DNA of 64,000 bases from Paralichthys olivaceus. Its lineage: Eukaryota > Chordata > Actinopteri > Pleuronectiformes > Paralichthyidae. Where the stretch lies: the NCBI RefSeq assembly GCF_024713975.1, contig NC_091098.1, positions 20,516,816-20,580,815 of the forward strand, given 5' to 3'. The position numbers and the translations under genes are program-made. The stretch's first letter is position 1. Each line of letters starts with the position of its first letter. The notes under the pieces were generated by a model. It was not told the origin of the DNA and searched no databases. It worked only from the letters and a program-made list of their open reading frames with translations. Of this stretch, positions 25,272-38,700 are shown one piece after another.

Positions 25272-26382
25272 TGGACAGACACAAACTGTGAGCCTTATAT
25301 CATAATGGTGTCAGTGGATTAGTATTTGTGACTGATACATAGAGTGTGTTTGTGTGCATGTAAGAACCTCATGGGACTGACTGTGCTGTTGAGAATGTAG
25401 GTGCAATAGTTGGAGCACAGCAGTTGGAGAGCTGGAATAACAGATACTGTCTCACTTGGACAAAGGGTTGCACCTGGGATGTGCTATTCAAAATAACAGG
25501 AATATATTGTATGAGAGAAGAACTGCAGAGCGGCGTGTAGCAGACAAAGAAAATATGTGTGAGAAAACGTCCACAAGGGCACGTGTGAAAATGGGTTTTC
25601 ATGCAGGAGAGAGGAGGAGCAGGTGTGAAAAGGAGTGGGGTTGACAGACCACTCTTGTGACTCGTAAGAAAATTAAATAAACAACAACTTCTCACTTGCG
25701 CTTTCACACTCGATGTGCAACTCAGCCGAGTCTTTCGGAGAAGACGGCGTAAGATGTCGCTGCTCAAGAGAATTTTCCTCATATTGCTCCGGTTCCCATG
25801 GAAACTGGGCAGCGACCTGTGACGACCCCTGAGGACTGGAGAGGGACAGGGGTGAAGCTGTCGTTTAGCACAGGTCAGTGGACGAACATTACTGCATTCA
25901 TCATCTACTTGCAGGTCACCATGGTGAAGTCGATAATCAGCCGCGATGATGAAGACAAACTGTCTCTCTGTGCATCTAATGATGTTAAAGGACGCAGCAT
26001 ATGAACCTGGATTCTAATAATTATGTGCCAGCTTGTCTGAACACGTCTGTAACTGTGACGACACTGTAAACTTATTTTCATGTTTATATGTTTTCATTGT
26101 ATTTGTTACATGACGCATTCAGCGGCCTCACTCTTCTTTTTTTTCTTTCTCTTCATCTCTTTGACTGTCTGTGTCTGTCTGTGTGTGTGTGAGTGTGCGT
26201 GTAAAAGCATGCACCACAGCCTCACTACCTGCATTTCAACAGGCCGCGCTGTCTCATTATCAGAGTGACATTTGTGCAGTCCTGTGGAGCCATCTGGATC
26301 CGTCCCACACACATGTGAGAGAAACCAGCCTGGGTTTGGATCTGACTCACATCAAACAGCCTCTCTGCCCACACACGCACAT

Positions 26383-26383
<1 letters not shown>

Positions 26384-26441
<58 letters not shown>
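26384..26441. repeat. (CA)n microsatellite
   Basis: A pure CA array of about 58 bp. Shorter GT arrays lie at 26662-26693 and 27148-27188. Confidence 0.95.
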
Positions 26442-26443
<2 letters not shown>

Positions 26444-27149
26444 AGAGCAGTTTCCAGTGGTGAATATCTGACATTTAACGAATAGTGAGAGATTGAGTGA
26501 AACATTCCAACAGATGCTTCACAGTTAGAGTTTCCAATCACAACAATGGAGGGTCATTGAAAATACGAGCATATAAAGCTGCTGACAGCTGAAGAGCAAG
26601 CCCACTGACCTACACTGCTATAATGTCTGTATCAGTGGGGTGTGTCATCTCAAACCTGTGTGTGTGTGGGTGTGTGTGTGTGTGTGTGTGTGTATGGGAC
26701 AGCCCCGGAATGAATGCAAATGGCTGCTTAAGTGCCACAGGTTGGAGTTGTGAAACTGAAACTGTGTGCAGAGCTGGCACAGAAGAAGGAGACGAACATC
26801 AAGTTGAGGTATCCGACTGCTACATGGTCCCGGAAAGTACCAAAATCAAAATCTTTAATCAAAGGTCTCAGTTTACCCTTCAACAACATGAAAATCACAG
26901 TGAAAAAAGACCTGAGAGCTGAATGTGACAGAATGAATAGTTTCTATAAATCATATTTGCGTATACGGACGAAATTATAATTAACAATAAATGGAAGCGT
27001 TTTTTGTGTTAATTCACGTTATTTTTAAATTCCTAGAATCACTACTTTCAGAAAATGTCTGTGGTCTGGTTTGTGTTCCTTATACTGAAGTTACAGGAGA
27101 GAAGAGAAAGACGAAAAGGCCTCTGTGAGTCAAACACAGAAGAGATCTA

Positions 27150-27189
<40 letters not shown>

Positions 27190-28082
27190 TTTATCTGTGT
27201 GTGTGTGGGTGGGTGTGTGTGTGTGTGTTAAAATGCTGCCTCTGGAACAATTTTATATCCTTGTTACCGAGGGACGTTATGACTGTTATGAAAAGACCAA
27301 ATGTAGTTTCACTATGACTGAGCCAGTGCAGCCAGCCTGCAGAGAACACACATGTGCAAACACAAGTGAACCAAAAGACCTCGTAGTTCGCTAACGAGTT
27401 ATCAAACAAATGCTATTGGTGCCGTGTGAAAAGTGCATGCACACATGAGCGTTCTCTCTCTCTACGCAGAATCGTGGGCCTCCAGAGTCCATTACCTGAG
27501 TGGCTGTGTGCATGCAGGTTGCAGTGTGCCACTGTGATGTTCATTGACATGCTAAAGCTCTGCTGCATGCAGGGTAGGCCTCTCTCTATCCCCTTCATCT
27601 CGCTCTCTTTTTTTCCCTCCTACCTTCTCTCATCCATAATTGATCGCTCCCACTGTACCAACTTCATTTGCTGGCAGTGAATAATGAATGAGACACGGAG
27701 TGGAGGCGCTTTTTCCTCTCCACTGGTTTGATGCCCGATTAGCCGTTTACAGTGTGTATAAGCTATCCGTGACCGGGCCTGGGGTTTCCAACGTGTGCCA
27801 CCAAGTGAAGAGATGCTGCCAAGAAGGCTGCTCCGCCTCAGGGAGAAAAGGCATGACAGCGTGAAAAAAAACAAAATATATATACATATACTGTATATAT
27901 GTATATATACATATCAACCCCATTGATTAACATTACATAAGACAAGGACAAAAACATCATTCATGACCAAGCCAGCATGTTCTCGTACGTGATTGAAGCT
28001 TGTGAGGCAGAGAAACAGCTGGGCGGTTGCATGGAGATGAACTCTGTGACTTACGGTGAGTATATCTGCCATTATAGCAGTC

Positions 28083-28141
28083 CACACACTCACACGCGCA
28101 CGCACGCACGCACACACGCACGCACACACACACACACACAC
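28083..28141. repeat. (CA)n with CGCACGCA interruptions
   Basis: About 60 bp of alternating CACG/CACA units. Confidence 0.9.
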
Positions 28142-28818
28142 GGCTGCACATGCGCCATACTGTACCTGGCTCACAGTCGCACTGCTTCAAATATACACGC
28201 AAACTCACACGCACAGACACAAACTGTCACTCTGCCGCAGTGAGATGTGCTCTTTTGAGGTTCATGCCATGTGATGCACATTCCACTTAACTCCTCTGCA
28301 CAGCTCGATGGACTTTCGAGTCGTGTCCAACACGCACCCTCACTCAATCGCACACTACATTCATTAAAATGCACGTTTCAGTTTCACAATGTGCTGCTGA
28401 AGTGCAAGGGAGGCAATTTAGAACGTAGGGGCCTAAAGATGACGATACTGTTTGGTTGGGGGGAGGGGGGTTAAAGTTACATCAACCAGAGCCTTGAAAC
28501 ACCGCCTCACATGTCCTGGAAAAGCTGACACGAGTGGCATGCTCCTACCCCTCCTCCCGTACCTTCATTCCTTACTAACACACACACACATGCCCACGCC
28601 AACACATCCTCATTCATGAAAACAAAAAAAAGGACATTTGCTGACACAGACATGCACAGATAATAGAGCCACATTGTTACCAGTCTGCTGTTGGAGAAAG
28701 TTGTAATTGACAGAAGGGGCACAGTGTGGGCAGCAGAGGGCTGACGGCACAGCAGCTGCTGGACTTTCTGCAAACCGATTGAACAAGTGTGTTTGTGGTT
28801 GGAAAGAACGGCCGCGGC

Positions 28819-28882
28819 GATGATGGTGAGATGATGGTGAGATGATGGTGAGATGATGGTGAGATGATGGTGAGATGATGAG
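28819..28882. repeat. 11-bp minisatellite, about 5-6 units
   Basis: A near-perfect tandem array of GATGATGGTGA ending in GATGATGAGG. There is no spacer between units, so it is not CRISPR-like. Confidence 0.9.
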
Positions 28883-31171
28883 GACGTGGAAGAAAAAGAC
28901 AGCACTGAAGAGAAGGAGGTTGGGAGTGAGGATGATATTTATGGAGGTTCTACCTTCAGCTCCAACTCAAGTTTAATATCTGGAAAGCAACCAACTTCCT
29001 TTTCCTTTTCAATTTACATCTCTCTCTCTCTCTGGCCACACATCTACACACAGACACACACACAGACCCTGAGTGTGTTCCTGCACCATGTAGAGTTAGA
29101 GGCTGTCTGAGTCTGAATAAGTCCTGATCTGCAGAGGTACACAGAGGCTCAGCTAGAAACACAGACAGGGGAAGGGTGACGAGTGAAAAGACTAAGAACA
29201 CAAGGGAGCATGAGTGCGTGAGAATGAGAGATGTACTGTAGGGAGCTGGAGGGAGATGGAGAGGGAAAGCAAGAGAGAGAAAGAGAGAGAGAGAAAGGGA
29301 TAGAGAATGGATGAGCATGAGAGTGTGTGAGAGAGATAAATAGAGACGGAGCGAGCAGGAGGAGGGGGAGAGTGTAAACAGCAGAAGGTTCACTGGGTTC
29401 AGTGTGCAGTAGAGGAGCTGAAAGATGGGCATCAGAACTCAAAGCCCAGGGGACTGGATAGTGGTGCGTGACTCACATACTCATGCATGCATTCACGCAC
29501 ACACATACAGTATGCACATGCACACACAGAATCTGCGATGACAAACATCTAAATGCTATTTCATTTCCGAGCATGAACCATTACACACGCGAACCCCAGG
29601 GAGACAATCTGAGATGTAAATAATGAAGCCATCTGAAAAGTGTGACACATTGACACAACAAATCATTTTACAACTTCTCATTAGTATTTTAAAGATCTGA
29701 ACACTTCTTTATGGCATCATTCACAGATTCACTCACAGTTTTGACACAAAACATTCTGTGGTTTTTGTTTCATGGACAAGAAACACAAAATAGAATTGTT
29801 TTTTTTTCAAGTTAAGAGGTCAGCCTAAACATCGTACTGTGTGGTTTACTTTTTTATCCAGCAATGACTAATATGCAAGAGAAAACACTAACTTCACTGC
29901 TTTATATCAGTGGCGAGGCTCAGCATGACGAGTCAAAGCGATACTGTCAGTCACCCAGTCCAAGCAGCCTGTTTTCTCCACATGAGTCATCAGATCCCAT
30001 TTAGACGCTGAAAAACACTGCACACACTTTGCACAACTGACATCGCAAACCATCATGTTCACCTATAACTGATCACTCCATGCACGCACACTTCCACGGC
30101 TCATTTGCAAAACACATTGCACAATCAAAGAGCTGTGACTATGTCAGATTTCAGACCTGACACTGAGTGAGCTGTACTGTGCACAACACACGCATAAATC
30201 CACAGCAGCACAGAGACTGAACCAGGAGGTGCCATATTTTATTGAACTTTGTGCCGTCGGAAAGTTGGAATAATATAACAGGTAGATACTGTAACTGTCA
30301 CATTCACTGCTGGCAAGGACAAACAGGGAGAAGCAGTGGATGTGACGGTTGTATTTATAAAATTCTGCCGCTTCAAAAGAAGCTGTCACTCACTATGGTG
30401 CTTTCTTTACAACGTCTGGTGAGACAAAGCTCTGCTTCGCACAAAAGGTTGTGCGTCTCGCAGCCGAAGCATCACAATCCCTAACAACTTTCTGCTCTGA
30501 AAATGGCTAATTAACACCTTGACAGAGCCGCGTGCTCCTGTCTCCGAGAACAAAGAACCTGCAACTGTCGCCTCTGCGTCCTGCCACATTCAGCAAACAG
30601 CTAGAGCAGATACTGTCGAACACAGGGATGCTCAGAGGCATAAGTTGGAAAACTGGCAGGCAGGTGTGCTCGTGGCACTTGAATGTCTGTTGCCATGGTG
30701 ACCCCCAGAATATCCCCACACAGCACAATGAGATATTTTTAATAAAGTTTGAGGGCTTTGACTTTACTGTCTGGTGCGGCTGAGAAGATGTGAAGTGAAG
30801 ATGTCAACTTTTGTGTGTGTGTGTGTGTGTGTGCGTGTGTGTGTCTGTTGCTGAGGCATCGCTGTGTTCAACCTGAGAAATTCCAGCATCTTATGTCGAT
30901 AGGTTTCCTGTGTGTTTCTCAACCAAAGTTTAACACACATGAATAATAACTGTGGGGACCGTGAATAGTGTGTATGTAGGCGGCGCAAATACTTGTGTCT
31001 GTGACTCTTGTCTTTATGTGTGTGCGTGTGTGTGTGTGCAGAAATGTGTATATTTACCACAGTATGACTCACAACCCACATCACAGACTATGCTGCAGAA
31101 AAAAATGAGACAACGCAGTTTCAAAGAGGAAGCCAGCACTGACAAGGCTCAAAGAGCAACAGGGACAACAC

Positions 31172-31214
31172 GCACACGCACACGCACACACACACACACG
31201 CGCGCACGCGCACG

Positions 31215-31273
<59 letters not shown>
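31172..31273. repeat. Alternating purine-pyrimidine tract (CA)n-(CG/CACG)n-(CA)n
   Basis: A block of CGCGCG/GCGCAC near 31199-31224 sits inside a CA array. The whole tract of about 100 bp alternates purine and pyrimidine. Confidence 0.93.
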
Positions 31274-31278
<5 letters not shown>

Positions 31279-32813
31279 CATTCACACTAACAGATTATGA
31301 CACTGGAAATCCCCTTTTGTTCATCTGAATGAATTAAACTTGGGAGCACCTGAAACCTGAAATATACATTTTAAAGATATAATCATGATCATGATTCATT
31401 CCCCAAAAAGCAGCTATAGAGCACCAGTGGTTGTTGACCAAGATATCAACGCATGATAAATATGTGTTTCCTGATGTTGAGTGTGATTTCTTCAGTGTAT
31501 CTTACTTGGGGCGTTTCATGAAAAGAGAAGTGGTAATGTCATTTTTAAAGTTATCATTGCGGTCACTCACATACAGCAGGTGCTTTCCTAGTGTGAGACA
31601 AAATGTAATACAACATCTTCACCAGCAGATGCCAGTATCTTCTAACTATTGAAGTTGAGATGAGGAAAGGGAGATTTACTGTAATGTATAAATGGATAAA
31701 GTGTTGTCAGGTGAAATGATGAAAATCCTCTCTCACATTTTTGATGCATCAACGGTTGTATACGTTGTTGTTAGACCATTATAGAATTCAGCCAACTTGT
31801 GGTGTTCTGACGTAAATCAGCTGTCAAAATATTTTTTGGCTAATGAGAGTAGAGTATTAAATATGTCTGAGGTCATACGTCACCACAGCGTCTGAATCTG
31901 GCAAGGAATCATATTGTGTTATACAGTATTTCTCATAGTGTGCAACGAGTTTTCCGTGTCATCAGTGGTTAAACTGCAGCAAACTCGTCCAGCTGAGTGA
32001 GATGTAATTGGCTGTTAGAAGCCTCTTATTAGGGAACAGGGAGCGAGGACCTGCAAGACTCCATGATGCAAAGTGCCTATTAACCCCCTTGTGCGACAGT
32101 CACAGTGTGTTATTGTGTTACTGTGTGTATGTGTGTGTATGTGTGTGTATACGCGTTTGTTTAATTACCTGTTATTACTGTATACTGTTCAGGCTTGCAT
32201 TAAGAAACCTCTTTAACAAAGGCCGAAAAAAGAACCTGAGAATTTACGCAATTCTTTTTATTGAATTTCACAAATTAAGTTTAAGTTCAAGCAAACTAAA
32301 AAAAAATTGAACTGTGCCACAGATCTCTACAAACTATTCTACAAAGGCTCATGAAATATCAGGGGCAGAGGCAGCTTTCATTGCTATTTATACATAATTA
32401 ATGTCTAACTTTTAATACGCTGCTAAGACTCAATGTTATCAGGTCATTAATAAAGGGCAATGGGTTTCTCACCTTTTAATTAGCTGCCAAGTCTGCAGAC
32501 GTAAATGTTAATAACCTGTGGAAGCTTCCACTGCTCGTTTCCAGAAACGGTCTAATTGTCAATTCTACTGCATTTTAGTGCTTCCTGAACAGAGAGAGCA
32601 ATTCTGGAGGAGAATCTACACCAGAAAAATGGATTTTGGGACCAACGTGGGATCTCACAATACAATAATTACATGTATTTATTAATTACATTTATACATT
32701 TTTAATGATATTGAATTGAATGTATATAAGATCATTTGGTTAATGACCAAATACTAATGACATTCTCTCAGCTAATTCTAATCAGCACCTGAGGTAATAT
32801 TCAATAACCCTGC

Positions 32814-33045
32814 TTAAAGGAATAGTTCACCCAAAAAATGAATCTACTCACCACAATGCTAGTGAAGTGTCCGCAGAGCACTTTTGGAGTTTCAGGGGTA
32901 AAGAGCGTTGCAGCCAAATCCAATACAATTAAATTAACTGTTGACTACCACAGGAGCAGTATGGAGGTATTTCATGATATTAAAGACACTTCACGGTGAG
33001 TAGATAATGAGTACATTTTCATTTTTCAGTGAACTATCCCTTTAA
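32814..33045. mobile_element. MITE, 232 bp, TTAAAGGRATAGTTCA termini
   Basis: The left end TTAAAGGAATAGTTCACCCA and the right end, whose reverse complement begins TTAAAGGGATAGTTCACTGA, form inverted repeats flanked by TTAA. The match continues inward through an A-rich stretch to CTACTCACC. This is a very common fish MITE type, similar to what I remember as 'Angel' elements in zebrafish; the name is from memory. It has no coding capacity. Confidence 0.75.
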
Positions 33046-33559
33046 CATTGCATGCCGATGTTAGCCTTTAGCCCAAAACATCACTGTGCCTCTAAGGTTT
33101 AAAAGAATGTGCTCCTCTGTTGCATTGATTTTGACCTTTTTCTTTATTTAACTATCATGTTTCTTTTAAAAGTTTCTGTTGAGTTCCCAAACTATGGGAA
33201 TTGCAAAACCGGAAATCCCTCTTTAAATATAGTCATGTTGAAATAGAATACAAATTAAAGGAAAAATGCAAAAGAGCAAACATGATTTAAAAAAAATTTT
33301 TATATGGATTTTGTGACATAAAGTAGGTGATAAGAATCAGTTGTGCACATGTCTCTTAATTAAAAGCAGCACTTCTTATAATAAATCACCTCCAGACCTT
33401 TTTTACTTCAATAAAGTGAATAAATAAATGAACAGATACCGTAAAGATGGTTGAGATGGGAGGGGTTTAATCCTGGTACTTCCTGAATATTATGTAAAAA
33501 GCCTGTACGCCTCCTGATCCTGCTGACCCCCTCGTTGTCACAAGTTGGTACAGGCCACA

Positions 33560-34030
33560 GTGCCGTAGCCCACTATGAGACTCTCCCCCCGTCCCTCAGC
33601 TGCACAGCTCCCTTCAACCCTAGAGTGAGACTGTCTGATAGAGAGAGCAAGACAGAGTGTGTGTGTGTGTGTGAGAGAGATCACAGAGGCAGCCGCTGAG
33701 ATGAGAGTGTGAAGCAGTGAGAGGGGAAAACCCCTAGAAAGAACAGCAGAGGCATCAGAAAGAGAAAGAGGACGTCAGCAAATACAGCAAAACAGACAGA
33801 GCAGAGGACAGAGAGGAGGAGAGACTCTGGGGGGGAAATAAAGGATGATGTGAATCTACCATCTTTGACAGACCAGGTGCCAGAGTCAAGAGAGGCAATG
33901 ACTAGATGACCGACCACCACAGACATACACCAGCATCCTGTCCTGGAGCCTCGACAGGGAGGGACGAGAGACATCCACACACTCTCCAGGGGTAAACACT
34001 CTCTTCAACCAATCCCACATCCACTGGATC
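33560..34030 (+). promoter_or_regulatory. Probable 5'UTR and promoter zone of dbndd2
   Basis: Lies immediately upstream of the proposed dbndd2 start codon and contains no other gene. It is purine-rich (GAGAGAG, AGAGGAGGAGAG) with no clear TATA box. The placement follows only from the first coding exon, whose donor (CAT|GTAAGT) is excellent. The transcription start is not determined. Confidence 0.3.
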
Positions 34031-35620
34031 ATGTCGTCCACCGGGTCGACCAACCACAACAAGCGACTGGCATGTAAGTAACTATCAGTGACCAGAAATG
34101 TAGCCCAGGAGAAAGTGACACAGAGGAGACCTGCTGTGCTGCAACTTTATGACCTGGAGAGGGAATCACTCTGCATTGTTGCTGTTTTATCTCTCAGTCA
34201 TTTAGCACATGTCTCTTCAGGTTTTAAGATAAGATAAGATAAGATAGACTTTATTCATCCCACACTGGGGAAATTTCGACATTACAGCAGCAGAAATTCA
34301 AGTCTTGCACACACACCTAAAGATTGAATATAAATATTGCACATGAGATAGATATATATGCAGGAGGTAGATTCAGAAAAAGGAGAGGAATGATTATTAC
34401 ATTGTTTTTACGTGTTTGTTGAAAAGTCTTTTGGCTGTTGGGATGAAGGACCTTCGAAATCTCTGACTTGCACTTAAATGAAAATGTCTAATTTACATGG
34501 GAAAGGGAGGCATATGAAATTGTGCAGGGTTGAGCACTATATTAACTCATTATTCATTATTCAGAGCAACAAAACAGTCAAGTCCTTCATGAGATTTTTT
34601 GAAACAAAGGGTTAGTTCATCTAATAACCGTTATACTTGACATTATATACAATATGTATACTTTGTTTATGCTTTATCTCTCCCTTTTAAGCTTTTTGTA
34701 AGTTCTCAGAAAACTGCCCTTTAGGTATAATTAAATTATTACTAAACAATAACTAAAAATTACACATATTCATTGAATCATGTTGCATCCTGTTCCAGCC
34801 CTGAACAAACCCCCATTAGCAGCTCCTGCAAAGATCCAACTATCCAAAGTGGAAACAGCGGCCATTCTCTGCTTCTCTCGTTTTAACCAAAATTAGCCCG
34901 ACGTGCTTAATTGTGATCCAACGCCGTTGAGCCGGATGAGGTTTAATTACGGTGAAGAGAAAAAAACTCTGCTTCCTCCAGTCTGACTAAAATAAATGAA
35001 GACACTAACTGCTACCTGCTCGACAGAGAAACGCTGTCTTGCCATCTAACTGAACAAATGACCCCACGAGAGCTGCAGCTTTAATGAATAAGTTTCTGTG
35101 CGTGTGAGTGTTAATGTACAGAGAGCAGAGGCGGTGCACTACAGATGAGCTCCGTGCAAACTACTCAGAGCCCTGTTTTGATTGACCTTAATGGGGAGCA
35201 GTGGGCCCGGCTGGAGGTCATCTTCGCATTTAGCCACGAGTGAAGTGCCTTAATGGCTTCGGGAATGGGAATGGGAATGTCCTGGGAATACACAATCTGA
35301 TCAGACACTTAGAGAGTGGTTGGTCAGACAAGGTTCAAGATACGAGCACAGCATTAGGATTGTGTAGGAACCTGAGGATGATGGAGAAATAATGAAACTG
35401 ATGCAGTCTTTAAGATAGAGAGGGGTGAATTAGTAACCACATGTAAATATGAATAATTTCGTTTAAGTAATTATTCTTCAAGGCTTATGAGGCTGAGCTT
35501 CCTGCAGTATCATGATGATGATGATGTGGTGGTGGGTGCTGTGGCAAGAGGCCGGACGTGGTTTCACAAGTGAATTGTCTGGGTTCACTTTCTACTCTAC
35601 TATCGGCTGTGTGTTTATGG

Positions 35621-35668
<48 letters not shown>

Positions 35669-35689
35669 GTGTGTGTGTGTGTGTGTGTG

Positions 35690-35728
<39 letters not shown>

Positions 35729-38700
35729 ATGGGAGTGGGGAGGCCCGGCGGGGGAGGTGGCTGTTGTGGTGCAGTGATCTCACCCATAAATGATTTATGC
35801 TCCATGGACTGCTGTGTCTAGCCCAGCAAGAGGAAAAGTGATCGGCTCGGTAAATAACAGCAGCAATACCTGAAAGTAATGTGGCTGTTTACGACTGGGA
35901 GCTGGGTGACACCATCTCTGAGCCCTAGTGGAGGACGAATGGGCTGAAAGGGGGCCACTGCCTCACTTGCTCTGTCTCACACACAAACACCCAGAATCTC
36001 TGTTCTCTGAAAACAGAAGGATGATCATGGGATTTATTTCCAATAGCCACAAGGGGATTGACGGCCAAACCATGTGACTCTTGGTTCAAAAGGAACATTT
36101 GTTCCCTGCTTCCAGTGCCGTTCCCAGGACTCTTGATATATGACTGCACCATTAAAATGACACAAGCGTTTAATGACGAATGTATTGATGCATACTGGGG
36201 AAAAATAACACAACTTGAGGGACGAACGTTTAATTTGTCACTTATATTTAAAAAATAGAGACCAGCAGTGTGTTTTATCCGGAGCTGAGCAGAGGACGTG
36301 GTAAAAGGATCAGACCCTGGAATAAGAACCAGAGGGATGAAAGAAATCATGTGCTTCAGCTCAACTGTCACCTCTGGCCTTAGACCACCCACCCCCAACC
36401 CGTTGGAAACACACTCCATGTCTAATTCTTGTGTTAGATTCTTTATCCGTAAGAGATTTCAAGTGATAATTGAAATAATTGTATAAGGTCTGCATTTGCC
36501 CTGACAAACAGCTAACACACAAATGCATGGAGTCACTGAACCCTTGTATTTTTGAGTTTGAGGCTTAGCTGAGGAAAGCAGACTCGGTTAAGCTTTGCCT
36601 GATATCACTGACATTACATTTGCTTTTACCAGGAGTAAGGCACAGCAAGATCAGATTGCATAACATCACATCCTCCCTTCTCTTTCACTTAAAAAAGTAT
36701 ATATGCATGTAATACACAACGTACACTACCACATGCATGCATCCATATTCACTAAAATACACAACGCACACTACAACATGCATGCATCTTTATTCATAAC
36801 AATATTCAACATGCATGCATCCATCTTCACAACAGTACACTATCAACACTGCAACATTCATGCATGCACATACACTACAGTCTAGGCAGTAAGCTGCAAA
36901 GTCATGCTCTACAGATTGTAGCACCATTATGTAACATTAAGCCCCAGGTAATTATGGTTCAGTGTGGGCTTGGATGGAGCATGGATATCTGAGATCACGA
37001 GTGTCATGGAATTTTAGCAGGATTGCTCTCATACTACTGTAAAGCTTAACAGAGTAAGTGGCCCATAACAATTCTCTTTTGGTCTTCATCTAAATCATCC
37101 CTCTTCTATGCTAAGCTAAGCTAGTATTAAAGGGGACATATGATGCTTTTTCAGGTTTTTCGTTCAGGTTTTTTTTTGTGTGTAAAAAAAGGTCAAATTA
37201 AGATAAAAAGCCCAAAGTCTGCAAAATAGTCCACATACAGACAACACTGCTCCTACTCAGTTATCCGGCTGTTACTTCCAGCAATTTCTTGAGTCATGTG
37301 ACATCACAGATCCCTGAATTTGCATAATACACGCCTTGTGGCTATAGTCCAGCGTGCAGCCTGAAAACAAAGCCAGGCGAAGAAGACCAATATTTACTTC
37401 AGGAGCTGAACACAGTTAGCCTATCGCAACGAAGTAGGCCAGCCGGACAGAGGCTGAAAAAAGGAGCTGCAGCAATGGGCAGTATGAGCATAGTAATGTG
37501 TTTTCTTAAAATTACAGCATGTAAACCTTTTCAAGTAGTAACCCAAATCAAAATTATGAACCTGAACAAGCATTATATGTCTCATTCTGAAGGAGTATTT
37601 CAGTATTTCAAGCCGATAAGCTGCAAAATTCAACTTCACCACTAGATCTCACTCATCTCTACACACTGAACCTTTAAATCCTGTCCCTAAAGAGAAATTG
37701 TCCAATCAAAGTTAAGCAACTATGCTACACACATCTGTCAAACTCTGGATGTATCCACCCTTCAAAGTCGGTGTGTAAGTGCCTCAGGAGCTTATAGTTG
37801 CCTTATGTAAATAATGCATTGCTCTGATGTTACCCTAATTGGCTAACTAGCTTGCAGCCTGCAGTATTAAAAGGGCTCATCATTATCTACATCGTTTTAT
37901 GGGCTTAAAGGTTGCGTTAAAAAACCTACGCTGAACTTTGGAAAAGTTTGACAGGGTGACTATTCTCACAGATTGATGCTGATACCTTGAGGGTAAGAGC
38001 TTGCAATAATTCCATTGTAAAACATCAGACGATAATCTAATCTGGGGAGGAAATATAGATTCAGTGCAGAAGCCTTTAGTCGTCTAAAGACTACACCTTC
38101 TTGGGCTTTGTGCACCTTCAAAGGTTCATAAAAAAATAGTGGTCCCTGAAGTGAAACACAATTTCTGATTCCTGGATCGTGTTATACAGAGGTAAGGGTT
38201 ATAACGGTGCTCCTGTGTCCCATGGCAACCATTAGAAAATTAAAAGTGGGTTTGAGATGTATGACACTGCCAGAACTAGTTTTTTTTTGCAGTAGTTGTC
38301 CTGAATTATTAATCCTATAGCTTTTCTTTCATATCATATCTTTTGTTCAGTTCCATCAGTAACACACCGATGTGTGTTAGTGCAGCGACAGTAAATCAAA
38401 GATATGAAACCTGGTCCTCTCCTGCTTTTTTCCCTCATTCTCCTCCTCATATGATCTATGTCTCTGATAATCCTGAGGCCATCACATCCCTAACAAAGCA
38501 GCGGTCACAGCAGTTTACTGTTCATTGACCCATCTCTTCCCTGTGACCTGCGTTTCATAGAATAAATGTGGGTGAAGTAAACCAGTTGCACCTTTTAACA
38601 CCAGGACTATTCCATCACTTTTACACTCACTGACCCTTGCACTAACTGGTCTTGAACACGTTCATACATATTGTTATTACCTTCAGGTTATGTTTTCACT

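Noticed and set aside
25369-25782. 137-codon minus-strand open frame
   Set aside because: Low-complexity Ser/Pro/Cys composition and no family resemblance.
27966-28230. Short plus-strand frames around the interrupted CA array
   Set aside because: Dominated by CA-repeat translation (HTHTRTHAR) with no conserved domain.
28819-28882. CRISPR-like repeat array
   Set aside because: Head-to-tail 11-bp minisatellite without spacers, in a vertebrate genome.
35925-36419. 164-codon minus-strand open frame in dbndd2 intron 1
   Set aside because: No recognisable domain, no similarity I can recall, and plus-strand frames overlap it; likely chance.
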